Origin: Rhexocercosporidium sp. MPI-PUGE-AT-0058
Taxonomy: Eukaryota > Ascomycota > Leotiomycetes > Helotiales
Direction: 5' to 3'
Length of the DNA stretch: 64,000 nt
Assembly: GCA_020746875.1 (NCBI GenBank)
Contig: JAGTJL010000017.1
Coordinates: 1,550,001 to 1,614,000, forward strand
Shown here piece after piece: positions 35,001 through 44,897 of this stretch. The stretch's first letter is position 1, and every line of letters begins with the position of its first letter. The notes beneath the pieces were generated by a model that made no database searches, was not told the origin of the DNA, and saw nothing but the letters and a program-made list of their open reading frames with translations. The position numbers and the translations under genes were made by a program.

Positions 35001-35621
35001 TTCAATGACTGTCAAGGATATAACGGACGACAGTGCCGACGACTTTAGCTCGGTGCTGGGGGTCGAAATGGACTCACCGGACGAGACTCCCACTGATGTA
35101 GCGAGACTCTCGAGCGAACTGAGAGTCGAAGCGGGTTCTGCGGTTGAAGTGAGGATTGTCGAGTCGAAGGTCTCGGTCGATGGGGCGAATGTACTGGAGA
35201 TCTCAGTGGGGGAAGGAATATCGGAGGTGGCTGCAGCAGATGCTGAGACGGAGGAGAAGCTCTCGATTGCGCTTGACAAAGAGGCAGACGACTCGGCAAG
35301 AATTGACGAAGATTGTGCTGCAAGACTGGAACTCGATTCAAATGCTGAGGTGAAGGACGCGAATGAGGAGCTCATTGCTGCGCTGGAGCTTTCTTCGAAC
35401 GCGGAAGTAACAGATGCGAATATCGAGCTTATGACTGAGCTGTCGCAGATGGGGACCGTGATAGTGCTGGGGAGATCCCGTTTGGCAAAGGCATGCTCGC
35501 TACGTTCGGGGATATTCGCTTTGCGAAAATTGTATCGTACAGCATCGACGGCAGAGAAGGCTGCAGAACCCAGCACTAAAAGCTGTGTAAATGAAGAGCG
35601 TACCATGATTGTTGATGGCAA
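32079..35621 (-). CDS. Large Ser/Thr-rich secreted wall/adhesin-like protein
   Basis: One uninterrupted 1180-codon exon. The ATG at 35621 or the in-frame ATG at 35606 precedes a signal peptide (MVRSSFTQLLVLGSAAFSAV). A Lys-Arg (FAKR, residues 45-48) suggests kexin cleavage. Residues ~50-980 are about half Ser with Thr, Val, Glu, Leu and Ile, in loose units of the type SSTxxxESSxxxSS, suited to dense O-glycosylation. The last ~195 residues are a compact domain with six Cys (LLNGGFENGPFGTFWDQGP; AWITQSIPDVCPQTQYVIS; YLDDLRFYKA), resembling a CenC-type carbohydrate-binding beta-sandwich. No GPI signal is seen. A wall-bound, glycan-binding stalk protein is the likely role (inference). The Ser-rich repeat makes long antisense ORFs that are artefacts. 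Confidence 0.85.
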   Translation of the reverse strand: MPSTIMVRSSFTQLLVLGSAAFSAVDAVRYNFRKANIPERSEHAFAKRDLPSTITVPICDSSVISSIFASVTSAFEESSSAAMSSSFASFTSAFESSSSLAAQSSSILAESSASLSSAIESFSSVSASAAATSDIPSPTEISSTFAPSTETFDSTILTSTAEPASTLSSLESLATSVGVSSGESISTPSTELKSSALSSVISLTVIEPSASSSEAVSSGSLSSLESVSTIFVPASSSALSVSESATVSVSEPNPSVVDTPSTVPYTTDLPSSVSSVVPTSSEISVTTSDLISSYTSSLEPSTSVLSSYSSEQSSQPSVDISSSYETLVSTSLLESSASSVVVSTAEFSSSAVYSLIEPSTSTLESYFASSTLAPETRNYVAASSISISPFLSESVPPLEPSSTVGMSALETNGISSNGFDFSTSSMESSSITSILDPSSTVSLEASFISSSAAEITSDAVISASSTEIPVSEPFTLLSLSSVVFSSSTVQESSSIATSSPESSLVSSDYLSTSTVQDLSSTILDSSTLATSVSVSATSVEMITSIIEVSTMISSESTSPFSSAVTSIDVSSLVLFTPVDESSAPPSYFLSDASSSTATESSAISTSVFTSDISSSSLPISELSVITSSAESSVETFSTSTADVIISSTVEVASISIFTELSSSPALQTLSLSESMFFPTPTVAPESSSSISSVAIAESSLTNLVFGSTTAAAESTIQSSSAALSEFASTSMELASSTAQTESLSTSVPGELSIESSVLASSTIALETLSMNEQSSTTKASSTIETSIIASSTITLGDMSSTIDTLLASSSQTPESSTSSFFMASGSILSTAAPSSIDSAFHASSTVAPESSTLVISDISSSIPSTILSSSAPLLSFTSGSVSPSSIESSSIASSTVISELSSSTFVLEPTSIFSVVASSTEILVTSSTSPLVSSSIKTSLVSTSTITSDTSSSIIQETSPTTSSISTTSTTFSTSTTTTTTSSTTSSTITAAATCSLNSVLLNGGFENGPFGTFWDQGPNPYKAASGPPKVKKSSDTGVSSFGAKYLYVTNLPPSLHGLTQHSETTVKDGESAWITQSIPDVCPQTQYVISGYAQLAVAPTKVKGQPTPLVCKLELCDGFSSKCTRLESLNANSFSYVSRKVKTTKFQSTVQYQVKVTCPLITAGHINTIYLDDLRFYKA

Positions 35622-36307
35622 AGCAGAACGAATGATGCTTGAACCAGGAAGAAGGTGAGGCTGGAGGAGAGAGGAGTGATGGGAGGCTCCAGGAAGCCAT
35701 ACCGAGTAGGGTATATATACTGCTCATTGTCAATATGATCAATAATGGAGGCGGAGAATATTGGCGTCTGCCATGAAGCTGAAAGCCCAATTTGCTTCAG
35801 CCTACGCAGGGCGAAGTGAGAATTCGAACCGCATAATATCAGAATTGAGAAGTATCTGCGCCTTTCTGTGGTCATATATCAAAACGCAGCAAGGCAAAAA
35901 AAAGACGTATGAATCATTTAGCGTACGAAGAGCAAAATATGCACAGTTTAGGGGATTAGAGACATTGGACTCGATTAAATGCAAGATAAAGTAAGAATGA
36001 AAGAGAAGCCAACGTTAGTCAAGAGCGATTCTCAACTATGCAACGAGGGGAAAATCGGGCCAAGGAGAGAGCAAGAGTAAGAAAAAATAAATACTTGGAT
36101 TGACTGATGCTTGTATTGTTGAATACATTCGGGGCATCATCTTCGAATCAATCGCTCAGGTACGCCAAGCAAGGGGTAAACCTCGCTAAGGTTCACAACA
36201 CAACTTCCTCACATCTCAATATCGATAGATAAGCCATTGTCAAGTCTCGGACTTCATGCCACGATATACCCCACTCGCAGGCTAGAGTATAGTTGTCTCT
36301 GAGCAGC
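35622..36307. other. Intergenic: Ser-rich gene promoter and Hsm3 3' end
   Basis: 686 bases. Apart from the TATA box at 35712-35719 no feature is recognised. Both flanking genes are on the minus strand. Confidence 0.4.
35712..35719 (-). promoter_or_regulatory. TATA box of the Ser-rich protein gene
   Basis: TATATATA lies about 90-105 bases upstream of the candidate start codons on the minus strand. Confidence 0.45.
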
Positions 36308-37429
36308 TCAAGGATACTGGTTCAATTTTAGTAGGAGATCGACCAATTCAGGGGATGTCTCGGCGGTCTCAGGCGACATTGCAATTGTCTCGAGATGCTT
36401 GTACATTGTAGGATCTGATAAGGCGACTTTCTTGACCAGTGCGGCCAGGTAGTCCATGGTGGATGGAGTCAGCTCCGTGGTGCTCATCATTTCCAGGAAC
36501 TCTGCAAAGAAATCCATTAACGTAATGTGCATCAACATGTCCTCTTGCTTGTTGACCATATCAACAGTAGCAAAGTATAGTATCCCAGGTTGACCAGCCC
36601 CGTGCGACTTCTCAACTTCCGGAAATTGCGAGCGGGTAATGGTTTGGAAATCGAGGGTGGCGAGTCGTGGAAGAATCCTCAATAGCCTGGCTTGTGCTAA
36701 TGACTTCTGTCTCTCATCAAGCTGACCTTCGCCGGCTCCAGTCGTCGTGGAGCTGCATAGGGAGAAAATAAGTTGGTAGATTGCGCGGTCTTGAAAGATC
36801 CGCCGCCATAGAAGACCCTGGCCTGGTGGCATGCCAGATGCCAGTTGTAGACCGCTCATTTTCGTATCTATGCCAGCAGATGATCTACTATCGCAGTCCA
36901 CCTCCAGAAGATCCCCCAAGACCTTTGTAGCCTTCTCTGCCACTCCAACATCCGGTGTACTGAGCCATGTCTGTAGGAAATTCTCTACCAGCGCCTTCAT
37001 AATCGAGAGAATTGCGGTATCCGCAGGACTTCTGCTTGCCTTTTCGATAACTGTGATAGCCAGAATATTCGCAGATGGGGCGGGAGATCGGAGAGCTTGT
37101 ATTAAGGCATCCTCGGACGCTAAGGTGAGCGCCTGAGTAAATTGGATTGGTCGGAGGAGCTTGATGGCGAGGCTGGCGAGGATCGCGGGGTCTTGCGCGT
37201 AGGTCAACAGTATTTGGGAGAGGTTCGGCAACAACCGCGGAATCAAAGGAGGGATATTGTAATCTAGCACACATCAGATCTGGGCTGTAGGAAGAGAAGA
37301 CACCATACCAGTAAGTTGTAGTTCCACTTCGTCGAAGAGCTTTGCGTCGAGAGGGGTTTCGGGCGCATCAACGACGTGTTGCAGGTGCCTCTCCAGCTCC
37401 TCCAGGCCAGTAATGGGAACATCGTCCAT
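36308..37429 (-). CDS. HSM3: Hsm3/PSMD5-like proteasome base assembly chaperone
   Basis: Exon 1 (37429-37309) and exon 2 (37263-36308) join across a 45-base intron to give 358 residues. The N-terminus MDDVPITGLEELERHLQHVV and the all-helical HEAT-like body (IPPLIPRLLPNLSQILLTY; QARLLRILPRLATLDFQTIT; MDFFAEFLEMMSTTELTPST) match the fungal Hsm3 family. Hsm3 (human PSMD5/S5b) binds Rpt1/Rpt2 while the 26S proteasome base is built; the 'mismatch repair' label of databases is historical. I chose the ATG at 37429 because the N-terminal motif begins there; an in-frame ATG at 37564 would add 45 residues that do not look conserved. It is head to head with RPC31. Confidence 0.75.
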
Positions 37430-38089
37430 AGTGAGAGTATTGCAGAGGACCCCAAATCCAAAGATATCAATTGGTACAAGTAGAACGGAATGTGCTTGCT
37501 GACCAAAATCAGAGAACTCGCAGCGCAGCGCAGCACTCCCTTCAAGATGGAGATGAAGAGACAAAACACCGCAGACAAAGCTGGAGATCCGTGGATAGTC
37601 GACTATGTCCTTACAGGGTCTCGCACGGTGGAATGAAGTACGATTTCAACACCGCGCATTTATCGAGGGCAAATCTTTCTGGAGTCCTGCGCGAGGTGGT
37701 TATGCGGGTGAGAGACGAGCTGGAGTTCGAAGAGAAGACGCTCGAGACGAGGAATGGATTCCCGAGCTGCTTCCAGCCCCGCTACTAGCGGCGGCGGGTT
37801 GGAGCGGGGAAGTCGGCGCCTGTCCACCCCTCGTGCGGGCGCAGGCACCGGCCATAACTTCGAATTATTTTCTAAGCAGAACTCCAAAACCACAGAGAAC
37901 ACTGACAACGCCACGTACCAATTCAGCTTGGGAGGAGAGCACGAGAACAAGACTGCAGGGGAGGACGATTACAGCACCACCACTGAAGCCGCCAATACCT
38001 TTGTTGTCAACAGTACATCTGCAGACAGCAAAGTCCGAACACCTTCGCACCCTCCTCGAACGGCGCCCACCAAGGCACAAAAGGCAAAG
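37430..38089. other. Shared promoter region HSM3/RPC31
   Basis: 660 bases between two divergent housekeeping genes. An open frame of 178 codons (37605-38138 plus) crosses it but lacks any domain and overlaps the RPC31 start in another frame. A short ATG frame at 37555-37641 could be an upstream ORF. Confidence 0.4.
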
Positions 38090-38913
38090 ATGGCTGGACG
38101 CGGTCGTGGTCGAGGTGGATTCAACCCAGGTCAATTGAAGGGAGCAACATGGGAGTATGATGCCACAGCCGTCTTGGAGACCAAGCCCTCTGAACTCTTT
38201 CCTGTGAGTATCCGCATCTGCTGAAATGATTGCTCTGATCTAACTGGCGCAGCCTCACCCAAACCTCAAGAAGCCAGCCTCCCTCACAGACAAGGAACGC
38301 CGAGAAATCAACAACTACCGCAGCCTTCAAGCCAAAGTCCACCGTGGTCCCCTCTTCACCCAATCTACCAAACGCAATGCTAATGCCCCGACCAAGACAT
38401 TCAGTGAGGCACAAGTCAATGCACAATATGGTGGAAATGCAAAGGCAGATATGGATCCTTTTACTGGTGTCGAGACCTACTCTATGAGATATGCCCCGAA
38501 GAAGAACACCCTCCCCAAGTTCTCTGATGCTCCATTCGGTATTAGCCTTATCTTTCTACTCTGGATAATGCTAATTTTCTGTAGACAAGAGTCTCTTCCC
38601 CGAGGAACTTTGGGACACCCTCGATGGTAAAGCTGGTTTGGAAGTCAAGAAGCACCTCAATCGCGCTATGCAGAAGAAGGCGCAGATGCTTGCTGGTGGT
38701 GGAGATAACAAGGAGAAGACAAAGCTCATGCTCGAGAAAATCAATGACGCTGTCGATGGTGTTGATGATGAAGACAATGAAGAAGAAGACGAGGCAGTTG
38801 TCGATTCCGAGTTTGAGGATGATGATGGGGGTGACTACGATGCGGAGCAATACTTCGATGGCGGAGAGGATGGAGATGATGAGGATGGTGAGGATGGTGG
38901 ACAGGAGTATTGA
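38090..38913 (+). CDS. RPC31: RNA polymerase III subunit RPC31 (C31/RPC7)
   Basis: Three exons (38090-38203, 38253-38538, 38585-38913) give 242 residues. The start MAGRGRGRGGFNPGQLKG is the family hallmark. PHPNLKKPASLTDKER follows the first intron; SLFPEELWDTLDGKA and the highly acidic C-terminus (long Asp/Glu/Gly run) complete the match. C31 belongs to the C82-C34-C31 subcomplex needed for Pol III initiation at tRNA and 5S genes, in the nucleus. Introns are 49 and 46 bases with canonical sites. Length is typical. It is divergent from the proteasome chaperone gene, both being housekeeping. Confidence 0.92.
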
Positions 38914-41900
38914 GTGATGTGGAGCTTGATGGTGTTTGATTATTGTTGCGAATTAGCGAGGCGTTGGTGGTCTGGTTGGCCTCTACCTAACAGTGCATAT
39001 TACTGACGGCTTCCTTGAGATATCAAGGTTGAATGTCTGTTTCTGATAACATGGAAGATACTAAGGCGATAGTCATTGAGATATTTGACTACGTGTCAGA
39101 TGGCGAATGGAGAATATTCCACAAGACGAGGGCAAGCATAGGTCGTCGGATTTGAGGTGAGTAGTCCGATGTAGTGATACTTACTTTGAAAATCTGGGAA
39201 GTTCCCCCTTATTTGTTATGGCCGCCTGTATCTGGCTGTCATTTTTGAATCCACAACACCGCTGTCTCTTACAACAATGAATTTCTCTCACATGAATTCC
39301 CATCGCCCTTCAATGGCCAATGCTGGGTCGCCTGCCTTCTAATTATTGCTCATGAGAGATGCTCTGAGATCATAGCTACTTGTGTTCGAACCCCGTGGTC
39401 GAGCACGCAGCTTTTTACTGTACAAATACTAACTTCAAAACCTATCATCACCCTCGAGTCAGTACCTGGGAGCTTCAAGAATGTATCGCCACGACTGGAG
39501 CGGGGACAAACTCACCTTCTGTAGAAGTCCTTGTCACAGACCTTTATCCCCAGGTGTTTCACAGAAAAAGGCTCCCGATTTGGGGAGCTCCAGAACGTTT
39601 CAAGCCAAGCCACCCTACGAGAAACCATTCCCGTTTCAACTCTCCCCAAACGAACGTCTCCATCCTCTCTCTACCGTCCCGCTATTATTAGTGGCTTCTG
39701 CATCATGAGCTGATTCTCTATTTGACCGACATCATCCCCAACTGAGCAACTCTCATGGCAAGCATATCACCAAACGTACAGTTCTCTCAAATTGCACTTG
39801 CTGATTCTCTGCAGTCACTGTCAATATCTGAGTAGCTATGGATAATTCGACTGCTTCCTGGGCGTCACCTCGCTCCCTGCGAGGATGTTTACGGCTGTCA
39901 ATCATTTTAATGTTTATTGCTACTGTTCTCTTCATCTTTTGCCTCACGCTGAGCTTTGCCAATATTTCCTCCTCCGGATACTCGATTGTACCGCACCCAC
40001 ACCCAAACTCGGACCCACGTGCAGAATCCCCTTGATTATCGGCCAAGACAATGATGCTTCTGCGGGATATCCTGGCTGTCAACGAAAAGCATGATACATT
40101 TATGATCGCGTGAAATTGGCTTGCGCTTATCGTTCCGGAGCTAGATCGGACTCTTGCAACGTACTCGACACTATCGGATCCAAAATCCAGAAAAGACAGG
40201 ACACAAGCCAAGAAGGTGTTACGAATGGCGTTCCCTCAAATCCTCGCGATGGTTGAGCAGCGCTGTTGAGGTTGGAATTGGTGATGGTGGAATCGGGAAT
40301 GGATACGTGAGGGTGCGAAATGAATCCGTTTAGAATACAAAGGCTGAGACTGCGCAGAAGGAGTGTAAAATTCGGGCAGAGGATGAAAGGAGAGAGGGGT
40401 CGGAGAGCGCGTCTCGGTTGATGGGAGGTCGGAGGGAAAGAGCATGATGGTATTTCGAGCACGACGCTTGAGACTGGTGGGGCTGCTTGCTTCAGTTCTT
40501 TGCTCAACATTTATCTAGAGTGTGTGTTCTTCTCCTAGTCGGAGGGAGTAACTTTACTCGCTGCTGAAGTAATTTCTCGGTGACTTCACCAACAGCCTCT
40601 GTTGTCAGATCCTTGGCACTATTGTGCCCAGCTTCAATTCGTGCTGGTGGAACAATCCATCACAGCAGCTATCGACTTATTTGTCTCGGAAACATCTCAT
40701 TTTTCTTGTATATATCTTGGTTACTTGCGCCCAGAAGCGAAGCAGAGGTAATAGAGTGATCGAGTAATTAGCTACGGCCATCCCAACGACCTGGCTTCAC
40801 TGACGTTGCTAACTCCTCAATAAACCCAAAACAGCTTGTCTCCTCCCTAGAAATTCCAAGCTGCCAACATCTCACCAAAGCTTCAAGCCATTAAAGAAGA
40901 ACTCTCAGCGCGGGGTAGTGCCGCTTGGGGGTAAGGGGGTTTATCATGTGACACTCCAAACATCGAGTTCGAACGAGAAGAACTCGCTACCGACTGCCCA
41001 AAAGCAACATCTCGGAAATAATCATCACCACCACTCTTTCGGCTTCCCCTCGCCAGGCAATCGGATACCTTCGGTGCAAGACTTTTGATATCAAACTTCC
41101 ATTGGCCTCATCCCATCTCCTGTTCGCTGCTTACCATGCCTGCAAGGCCGCCGTTGAGAGAAGGTTCCTCCTGCGGTGAGCCATGGCGCAGCCTCCCAGC
41201 CGCCCACATCTTCGGACATTCAAACAGCGGGAACGGAAAGCCATTGCGGGTCCACACGATCCCCTTATCACCGGTGGCGTTCTCATCGTTCCATCCAACA
41301 CCCAGCAATCGCGAGACCCTCGATGCAAGATGGGGTGGTCGTGTGCGAGAAATTGCCGATCATTGTCGAATTTCATCGCGCTTGGCGCTTGGCTCGTCTC
41401 TTGGCCCGTGATGTGGCCATCCAATCCCTCCCTCCTCTTGTTTCCAGAAGCACACGAAAAGTCTTGGAGCCGGTCTTGTCATGACTACGCGGAATGAGAA
41501 TGCTTCTTGGCCGTCAGTAGCACCTTCTTCTTTTGTTATCCGGTCTTCCCCAGGTTCTCTGGGCACTAGTATGGTGATAGCGTTCTGCTTACCAGCCCGA
41601 GGCAATAATCTTCGTGATGGACAAAGTTTGCGGCCTTTTCGGTGCAGAACCTATACGAATTCCTGTTCATAAACCGTGTGACGTACTTCAAAATTCCTTA
41701 TCAGTTTCACAAGTGTATGATGATGCGCTTCATCCGGTTCTGCAAAGGGCTGGTACCGAGACTTCAGTAGATGGAGTTGTTTGGGACCCAAACATCTACA
41801 GAATTGCTAGGCGAGGCTTAGCGAGTTCTGCTGTGGATTGACCAGGCCTTCCTCTTCTAAGTTCCACGCCTAGCCATGCGAACTCTCTCCACTCAAACTC

Positions 41901-42163
41901 AAGAGTTATTAAATGGAGAGCTAAGTGCGAGTAAGCTCCACCAATTTGGGTAGGTGACAAGACAATATGTGGACAAGACGCTCTGGGCAGAGATAAGAGC
42001 CCGGGAGCGGGCATGATGGTCTTGGGATGGACGGTCGACCGATGATCTCTAGTCTGCAGACAATACATGTAACCTTACCCCTCCACACCTATATATCTGC
42101 TGATCACCCCCGACATCTTCAACAGCTGAACATCCGGCAATCTCACTCTGGTCACTATTAACC
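38914..42163. other. 3.2 kb intergenic region, nothing convincing
   Basis: Only short ORFs occur. One of 65 codons (39838-40035) contains a hydrophobic stretch (LRLSIILMFIATVLFIFCL) but has no other support. The ORFs at 41085-41500 overlap each other on both strands and look like chance. The last ~500 bases should include the PTR2 promoter. Confidence 0.4.
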
Positions 42164-44298
42164 ATGAACGCTGCAAGTGGTCTCGAAACAATTGAGGCGG
42201 CCAAGGTCCATCAGCCTCCAGTCGTTGAACCGTCAAAGGAGAGCTTTGAAGCTGCGGCTCATGATGAGGAGTTCGAAATCCCGACCGAGGAGGAGATGAG
42301 AACTCTTCGTCGCGTCTCTGGCAAGATCCCATGGTCGGCATACACCATTGCCTTTGTCGAATTGTGCGAACGCTTCAGTTATTATGGAACAACTGCAGTT
42401 TGTGAGTCTGGCAATTCTGATGTCATGAGCTATCTAACCATCAACAGTCGTCAATTTCATCCAACAGCCGCTTCCCCCCGGAAGTACCACCGGTGCAGCC
42501 AAGGACCCGAATGCTGATATCCCTGGTGCCTTGGGCATGGGTCAACGTGCCTCGACTGGTTTGACGACTTTGTGGGTACTTTGGTCCATACAACTGGAAC
42601 GAACTGACCAGATGCAGCAACCAATTTTGGGCCTACGTCATGCCTCTTCTTGGTGCATATATGGCAGATCAATATTGGGGACGATTCAAGACCATTCAAA
42701 TCGCCTGTGGTATCGCTCTTGTTGGCCACGTTATCCTGATCATATCTGCAATCCCTCAAGTCATCACCAACCCCAATGGGGCCATTGCTTGTTTCGCCAT
42801 CGGTATCGTCATCATGGGTATTGGAGTCGGTGGTTTCAAGTCCAACATCAGTCCTTTGATTGCTGAACAATGTGAGTTCCTCTGTTGCTAATATCTGTTC
42901 AACGCTGACTTCTAAAAGGTACTGAGCAAGTTATGAGAATCAAGATCACTCCCAAGGGCGAGAGAGTCATCATGGATCCCGCCGTCACCACTTCTCGTGT
43001 ATTCTTGTACTTCTACCTCATGATCAACATTGGATCTTTGACTGGATCTATTGGTATGGTCTATGCTGAGAGATACGTTGGGTTTTGGTTGTCGTATTTG
43101 CTTCCAACAATCATGTTGCGTAAGTCAGTCGATCTGCTGTTTTAATTCGCTCCCTAATTGCTGCAGTGCTCTGCCCGATGGTTATTTTCCTCTGCAAGAG
43201 CCGATACAACCTCACTCCACCCGAGGGGTCAACAATCGCAAAGGCCGCAAAGTTGTGGTCACTTGCCATGAAGCCAAAATGGTCATGGAACCCAGTTACT
43301 CTGTAAGTCCCTAGCGCAGCTACAAATTGCATCATCTGACTTTCATGTAGCCGCAAGAACATCAAAGCACCTGGTTTCTGGGATGCCGCGAAGCCTTCGC
43401 ATCTCGGTGCCAACAAGCCAGCTTGGATGACATTTGATGACGCTTGGGTTGATGAAGTCCGAAGGGGATTGGTCGCGTGTAAAGTCTTCCTCTGGTACCC
43501 TCTCTACTGTAAGTTCTCCCCCATCGTTTGAAGCATCAGAACTAATGAGTCGCAGGGTTGGCATACGGTCAAATGACGAATAATTTAACCTCTCAAGCTG
43601 CCACTATGAAGCTCGGTGGTGTCCCCAACGATATTGTCTCCAACTTCAACCCCCTTTTTATCGTCATCCTCATTCCAATTATGGATAAAGTGGTCTACCC
43701 AGCCTGTAGAAAGGCAAACCTGCACTTCACCCCCATCAAGCGTATCACATGCGGTTTCTTCCTTGCATCAATGGCCATGATCTCAGCCACCGTCACCCAA
43801 GCGTACATCTACCGCCAAAGCCCTTGCCCCGGCAACAACGCAAACAACTGCTACCTGGATGCAGAGGAGACAGAGAAGTGGCAGTCGAACATCTCCGTGT
43901 GGGTCCAACTATTGCCATACGGTCTCATTGGATTCTCTGAGATCATGGCTTCTGTCACTTCCCTCGAATATGCCTTCACCAAAGCGCCAGTCAACATGCG
44001 ATCTTCAGTCACTGCAGTCTCGCTGTTCATGAACGCCTTATCGTCTGCTCTCGCTCAGGCCCTCGTAGCATTGGCAGAGGATCCTCTCTTGGTCTGGAAT
44101 TACGGTGTCGTTGCCGTTGTGGCTGCCATTGGTGGTGTTCTCTTCTGGTTCGACAATGCCAAGATCGATTCTGAGGAGGACAAGATGAACTTGCTCCCTG
44201 CTGCTCAATACAAGGCGAGAGAAACCGCCTCTGACCCCGAAAGTGCCGAGGGAACGATGTACGGAAAGGAGAGTAGTGAGAAGAGACCGAGTGTTTAA
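42164..44298 (+). CDS. PTR2: PTR2-type di/tripeptide-proton symporter (POT family)
   Basis: Seven exons (42164-42401, 42448-42571, 42618-42871, 42919-43119, 43167-43302, 43351-43508, 43556-44298) maintain frame; 617 residues. The N-terminal cytosolic tail ends in TLRRVSGKIPWSAYTIAFVE. Signature regions: ELCERFSYYGTTAVF (the POT ExxERFxYY proton-site motif in TM1), GAYMADQYWGRFKTI, SPLIAEQ, YFYLMINIGSLTG (PTR2 signature 2) and FLWYPLYWLAYGQMTNN in the second half. About 12 TM segments are expected. It imports small peptides at the plasma membrane with protons and is normally under nitrogen control. All key residues seem present, so it should work. Confidence 0.93.
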
Positions 44299-44897
44299 TG
44301 CTCGTCGTGTGGGTTCGGGTGCCAGAAAATTAGTTTTGAGATATATCCCACTGCTGGGTAATAGTGAAAATGTCGGAGGAACACTCCTTGATCGTTTGAT
44401 ATATCGTCCTCAAATGTATGATGAATGTGACAACTCGAGAACCCCTACAGTATCAGTGACAATATTCCCTATCTGTTACAGGCAAACGGGGAGGCGAATC
44501 TCATCACGTGCGTTTCGTCATTTGGGCCACTTCAAGGTTTGTTCATCAATCCATTGCATCCCCTCTCGGTTCAACTCATCAGTGAGTCAACAAACGGTCT
44601 GTTGGTCTACTCAATGCATAGCAAGCACCTGATTCAGACACACATTGCATCCTGCGACCACTGCGAGCGATGAGTCAGGCCGAGCTCTCGGCAGTGGACG
44701 GCTCACAATTGATCGTCGTTCGGTTCCTTGCTATTTTCGCATTTCGAAGAACAGCTTGCCACACGGGTGTCATATGAAGCTTCAAATTCCGTTGTCTGTC
44801 GGTGCCTTGAAAACATTGACAAATACCTTGCCAGTGGCATTTCACTGCTCAGTTCGAGAACAGTCATAACAAACCCAATTGAAGTCCTGATCATCAC
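44299..44897. other. Intergenic
   Basis: 599 bases between PTR2 and the ABCF gene. It contains PTR2 3' UTR and the ABCF promoter; no other feature is recognised. Confidence 0.4.

Noticed and set aside
32614..35658. Long plus-strand ORFs (32614-33474, 33478-33864, 34717-35658) opposite the Ser-rich gene
   Set aside because: They mirror the repetitive Ser codons of the real minus-strand gene; the translated Glu/Val/Asp-rich text has no domain and no independent start context.
37605..38138. 178-codon ORF between HSM3 and RPC31
   Set aside because: No domain, Arg/Pro-rich chance composition, and it overlaps the certain start of RPC31 in another frame.
39380..39410. tRNA-like T-loop GTTCGAACCCC
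   Set aside because: The bases before it cannot pair with the CCCCG to form a T stem, and no matching anticodon or acceptor arm surrounds it.
39838..40035. 65-codon ORF with one TM stretch
   Set aside because: No splice-supported extension, no homologous motif, overlapped by ORFs on the other strand.
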